Part shown: one piece after another, positions 6,873 to 8,195 of the stretch
Layout of the letters: each line of letters starts with the position of its first letter
Position numbering within the stretch: the stretch's first letter is position 1
Assembly: GCA_007124535.1 (NCBI GenBank)
Contig: SLEY01000271.1
Span: 1-8,195, forward strand
Source: Planctomycetaceae bacterium
GTDB taxonomy: Bacteria > Planctomycetota > Planctomycetia > Pirellulales > Pirellulaceae
Direction of reading: 5' to 3'
DNA: 8,195 nt
Made by a program: the position numbers and the translations under genes
The notes under the pieces: model-generated
What the model was told of the DNA's origin: nothing
The model's input: only the letters and a program-made list of their open reading frames with translations
The model's database searches: none

Positions 6873-8195
6873 TCAACCCACGCCGTACAACCGGCCGTCG
6901 AATCCCGGCCGAATGTCATCGTCGGCATGATCCATCACCGCGCCCAAATCGCCGAACACCTTGCGGAATGCCTCCACGATCCGTTCATTCAACTCCAAAC
7001 CGTTGGGCGGATGAATCGAATGCACGTTCGTGTAGGTGTCGCACAGCATCTGGGCGACCGGATAATCGTGCGGGTCGTAACGATAGTTCACCCCCTGAGC
7101 CTCGTTGATCGCCCACGGATATCGCTTGCCGATCCCGATCATGCTGTGGAACAGATCCTGACCCGGCACGGGCATCACCTGCCATTGTCCGACCAGCACG
7201 CCCTCCTTGAAGACCGCCTTTTCGACGGCCATGCGGAATCGCCGCGCATCGACGTCCAACCCGGCGGCCTGCGGGTCGAAGCGTACCGCGTAGAACCAGT
7301 ACACGTGCTTCCCCTCGGGCGGGCAAACCGGCGGGACAATCCCGGGAATCTTGCCCAGTTCGCGGCTGAGGAATTCCGAGTTCCGGATCCGGGTGGCGTT
7401 GAATTCGTCCAGGTGTCTCAACTGGCCGCGGGCCAGCGCCGCCGGCAGTTCCTGATTGCGGTACATGTAGCCCAGGATGGACGAGTTGTATTTCTGGCGG
7501 AGGGTCTTCTCGTCGCATTCGTCGCCGAAATAACGCACCAAATCCGCCTTTTGCAGCAGCTGTTGGTCGTCGGTGACGAACAAACCGCCCTCGCCACCGC
7601 AGAGGTTCTTCAAGTTGTTCAAACTGAACGCGCCGGCAATCCCCATCGTCCCGCACATGCGCCCCTTGTACATCGAACCGTGCGCCTGACACGTGTCTTC
7701 GATGACGTGCAGATTGTGCTTGCGGGCAATCTCCAGGATCGGATCCATGTCCGCCGGGCAGCCCTGGATGTGGACCGGCAGGATGGCCCGCGTCCGTTCG
7801 GTGATCGCCGCTTCGATCTTGCGGGGATCGATGGTGTACGTAAACGGGTCGATGTCCACGAAGATGGGGACGGCCATCTGGTGCATCACGCAGGAGGCCG
7901 TGGCCAGGAACGTGTAAGCCGGGACCAGCACCTCGTCACCCGGGCCCACATCGGCGGCGGCCAAAGCCATGTGCAGGGCCGCCGTCCCGCTGCCGGTGGT
8001 CAGGCAGTATTTCGACCCCAAAAATTCGCACCATTCCTTTTCCAATGCCACGGCCTGCGGACCCGTGGCCCCGGCCACAATCCCGCTGTCCAACACCTCG
8101 TTCACAAACCGCCGATCATCCTCGCCAATCACCGGCCAATTCCGATAGTCCTCGCGAGTCAACACCGGCGTGCCACCGTCGATCGCCAACTTTTC
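6873..8195 (-). CDS. DegT/DnrJ/EryC1/StrS-family PLP aminotransferase (5' end outside window)
   Basis: The frame is open to the window edge. The TTG at 8189-8187 is probably an internal Leu, since EKLAIDGGTPV resembles the usual N-terminus of this family, so only a few residues are likely missing. Numbering from that codon, marks are: TGSGTAALHMALAA (cofactor phosphate region), GPGDEVLVPAYTF, VHIQGCPADMD, IEDTCQAHG with D165 bonding the pyridine nitrogen, and FSLNNLKNLCGGEGG with the Schiff-base lysine K194. These fold-type I enzymes aminate keto-sugars, inososes or similar ketones, using Glu or Gln as donor. The length of about 440 residues and overall look resemble the StsC/AHBA-synthase branch more than the shorter nucleotide-sugar enzymes, but this is by eye. 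It leads the visible - strand string and is followed 27 bases later by the dehydrogenase, the likely partner in making an amino-polyol or amino-sugar. Confidence 0.93.
   Translation of the reverse strand, partial: EKLAIDGGTPVLTREDYRNWPVIGEDDRRFVNEVLDSGIVAGATGPQAVALEKEWCEFLGSKYCLTTGSGTAALHMALAAADVGPGDEVLVPAYTFLATASCVMHQMAVPIFVDIDPFTYTIDPRKIEAAITERTRAILPVHIQGCPADMDPILEIARKHNLHVIEDTCQAHGSMYKGRMCGTMGIAGAFSLNNLKNLCGGEGGLFVTDDQQLLQKADLVRYFGDECDEKTLRQKYNSSILGYMYRNQELPAALARGQLRHLDEFNATRIRNSEFLSRELGKIPGIVPPVCPPEGKHVYWFYAVRFDPQAAGLDVDARRFRMAVEKAVFKEGVLVGQWQVMPVPGQDLFHSMIGIGKRYPWAINEAQGVNYRYDPHDYPVAQMLCDTYTNVHSIHPPNGLELNERIVEAFRKVFGDLGAVMDHADDDIRPGFDGRLYGVG

Noticed and set aside
8187..8189. TTG as the start of the aminotransferase
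   Set aside because: The frame continues to the window edge with Glu-Lys, which fits the usual EKLAIxGG beginning of the family, so the start codon is probably just outside.

Overview
The window looks like a piece of a bacterial chromosome or metagenome contig, probably from the Planctomycetota or a related PVC lineage. I infer this from the gene mix (a GH10 xylanase next to a secreted formylglycine-type sulfatase, an ESS-family symporter and a DegT-type aminotransferase), the moderately high GC and the protein style. No rRNA or other marker gene is present, so the assignment is tentative. Coding density is very high. No gap between genes exceeds 60 bases, and I see no tRNA, rRNA, CRISPR, insertion sequence or phage feature.

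The window holds two converging gene strings. On the + strand (1-3242) are the C-terminal part of a GH10 endo-xylanase, an exported type I sulfatase, a short membrane protein that resembles only the C-terminal half of an ESS (sodium:glutamate type) symporter, and a 59-residue single-pass membrane protein. They are spaced 41 bases, a 4-base overlap and 28 bases, so they look like one transcription unit. The first two suggest breakdown of a sulfated plant or algal polysaccharide outside the cytoplasm. The last two suggest a small, unusual membrane unit at the end of the same operon.

On the - strand (8195 down to 3290) the order of transcription is: DegT/DnrJ/EryC1/StrS-family PLP aminotransferase (its start lies outside the window), zinc-dependent medium-chain dehydrogenase, monofunctional haem catalase, and nitrilase-superfamily carbon-nitrogen hydrolase. 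Gaps are 27, 56 and 53 bases. The three genes with visible starts each have a clear AAGGAG-type ribosome binding site. An aminotransferase plus alcohol dehydrogenase pair is what amino-sugar, aminocyclitol or aminoshikimate pathways use. Catalase and an amide- or nitrile-cleaving enzyme behind them make a combination I do not recognise as a named pathway.

The two strings end tail to tail around 3243-3289, with no convincing terminator between them. Both promoters must lie outside the window, or were not recognisable. The points most worth a second look are the half-length symporter with its small membrane partner, and the four-gene - strand operon of unknown substrate.
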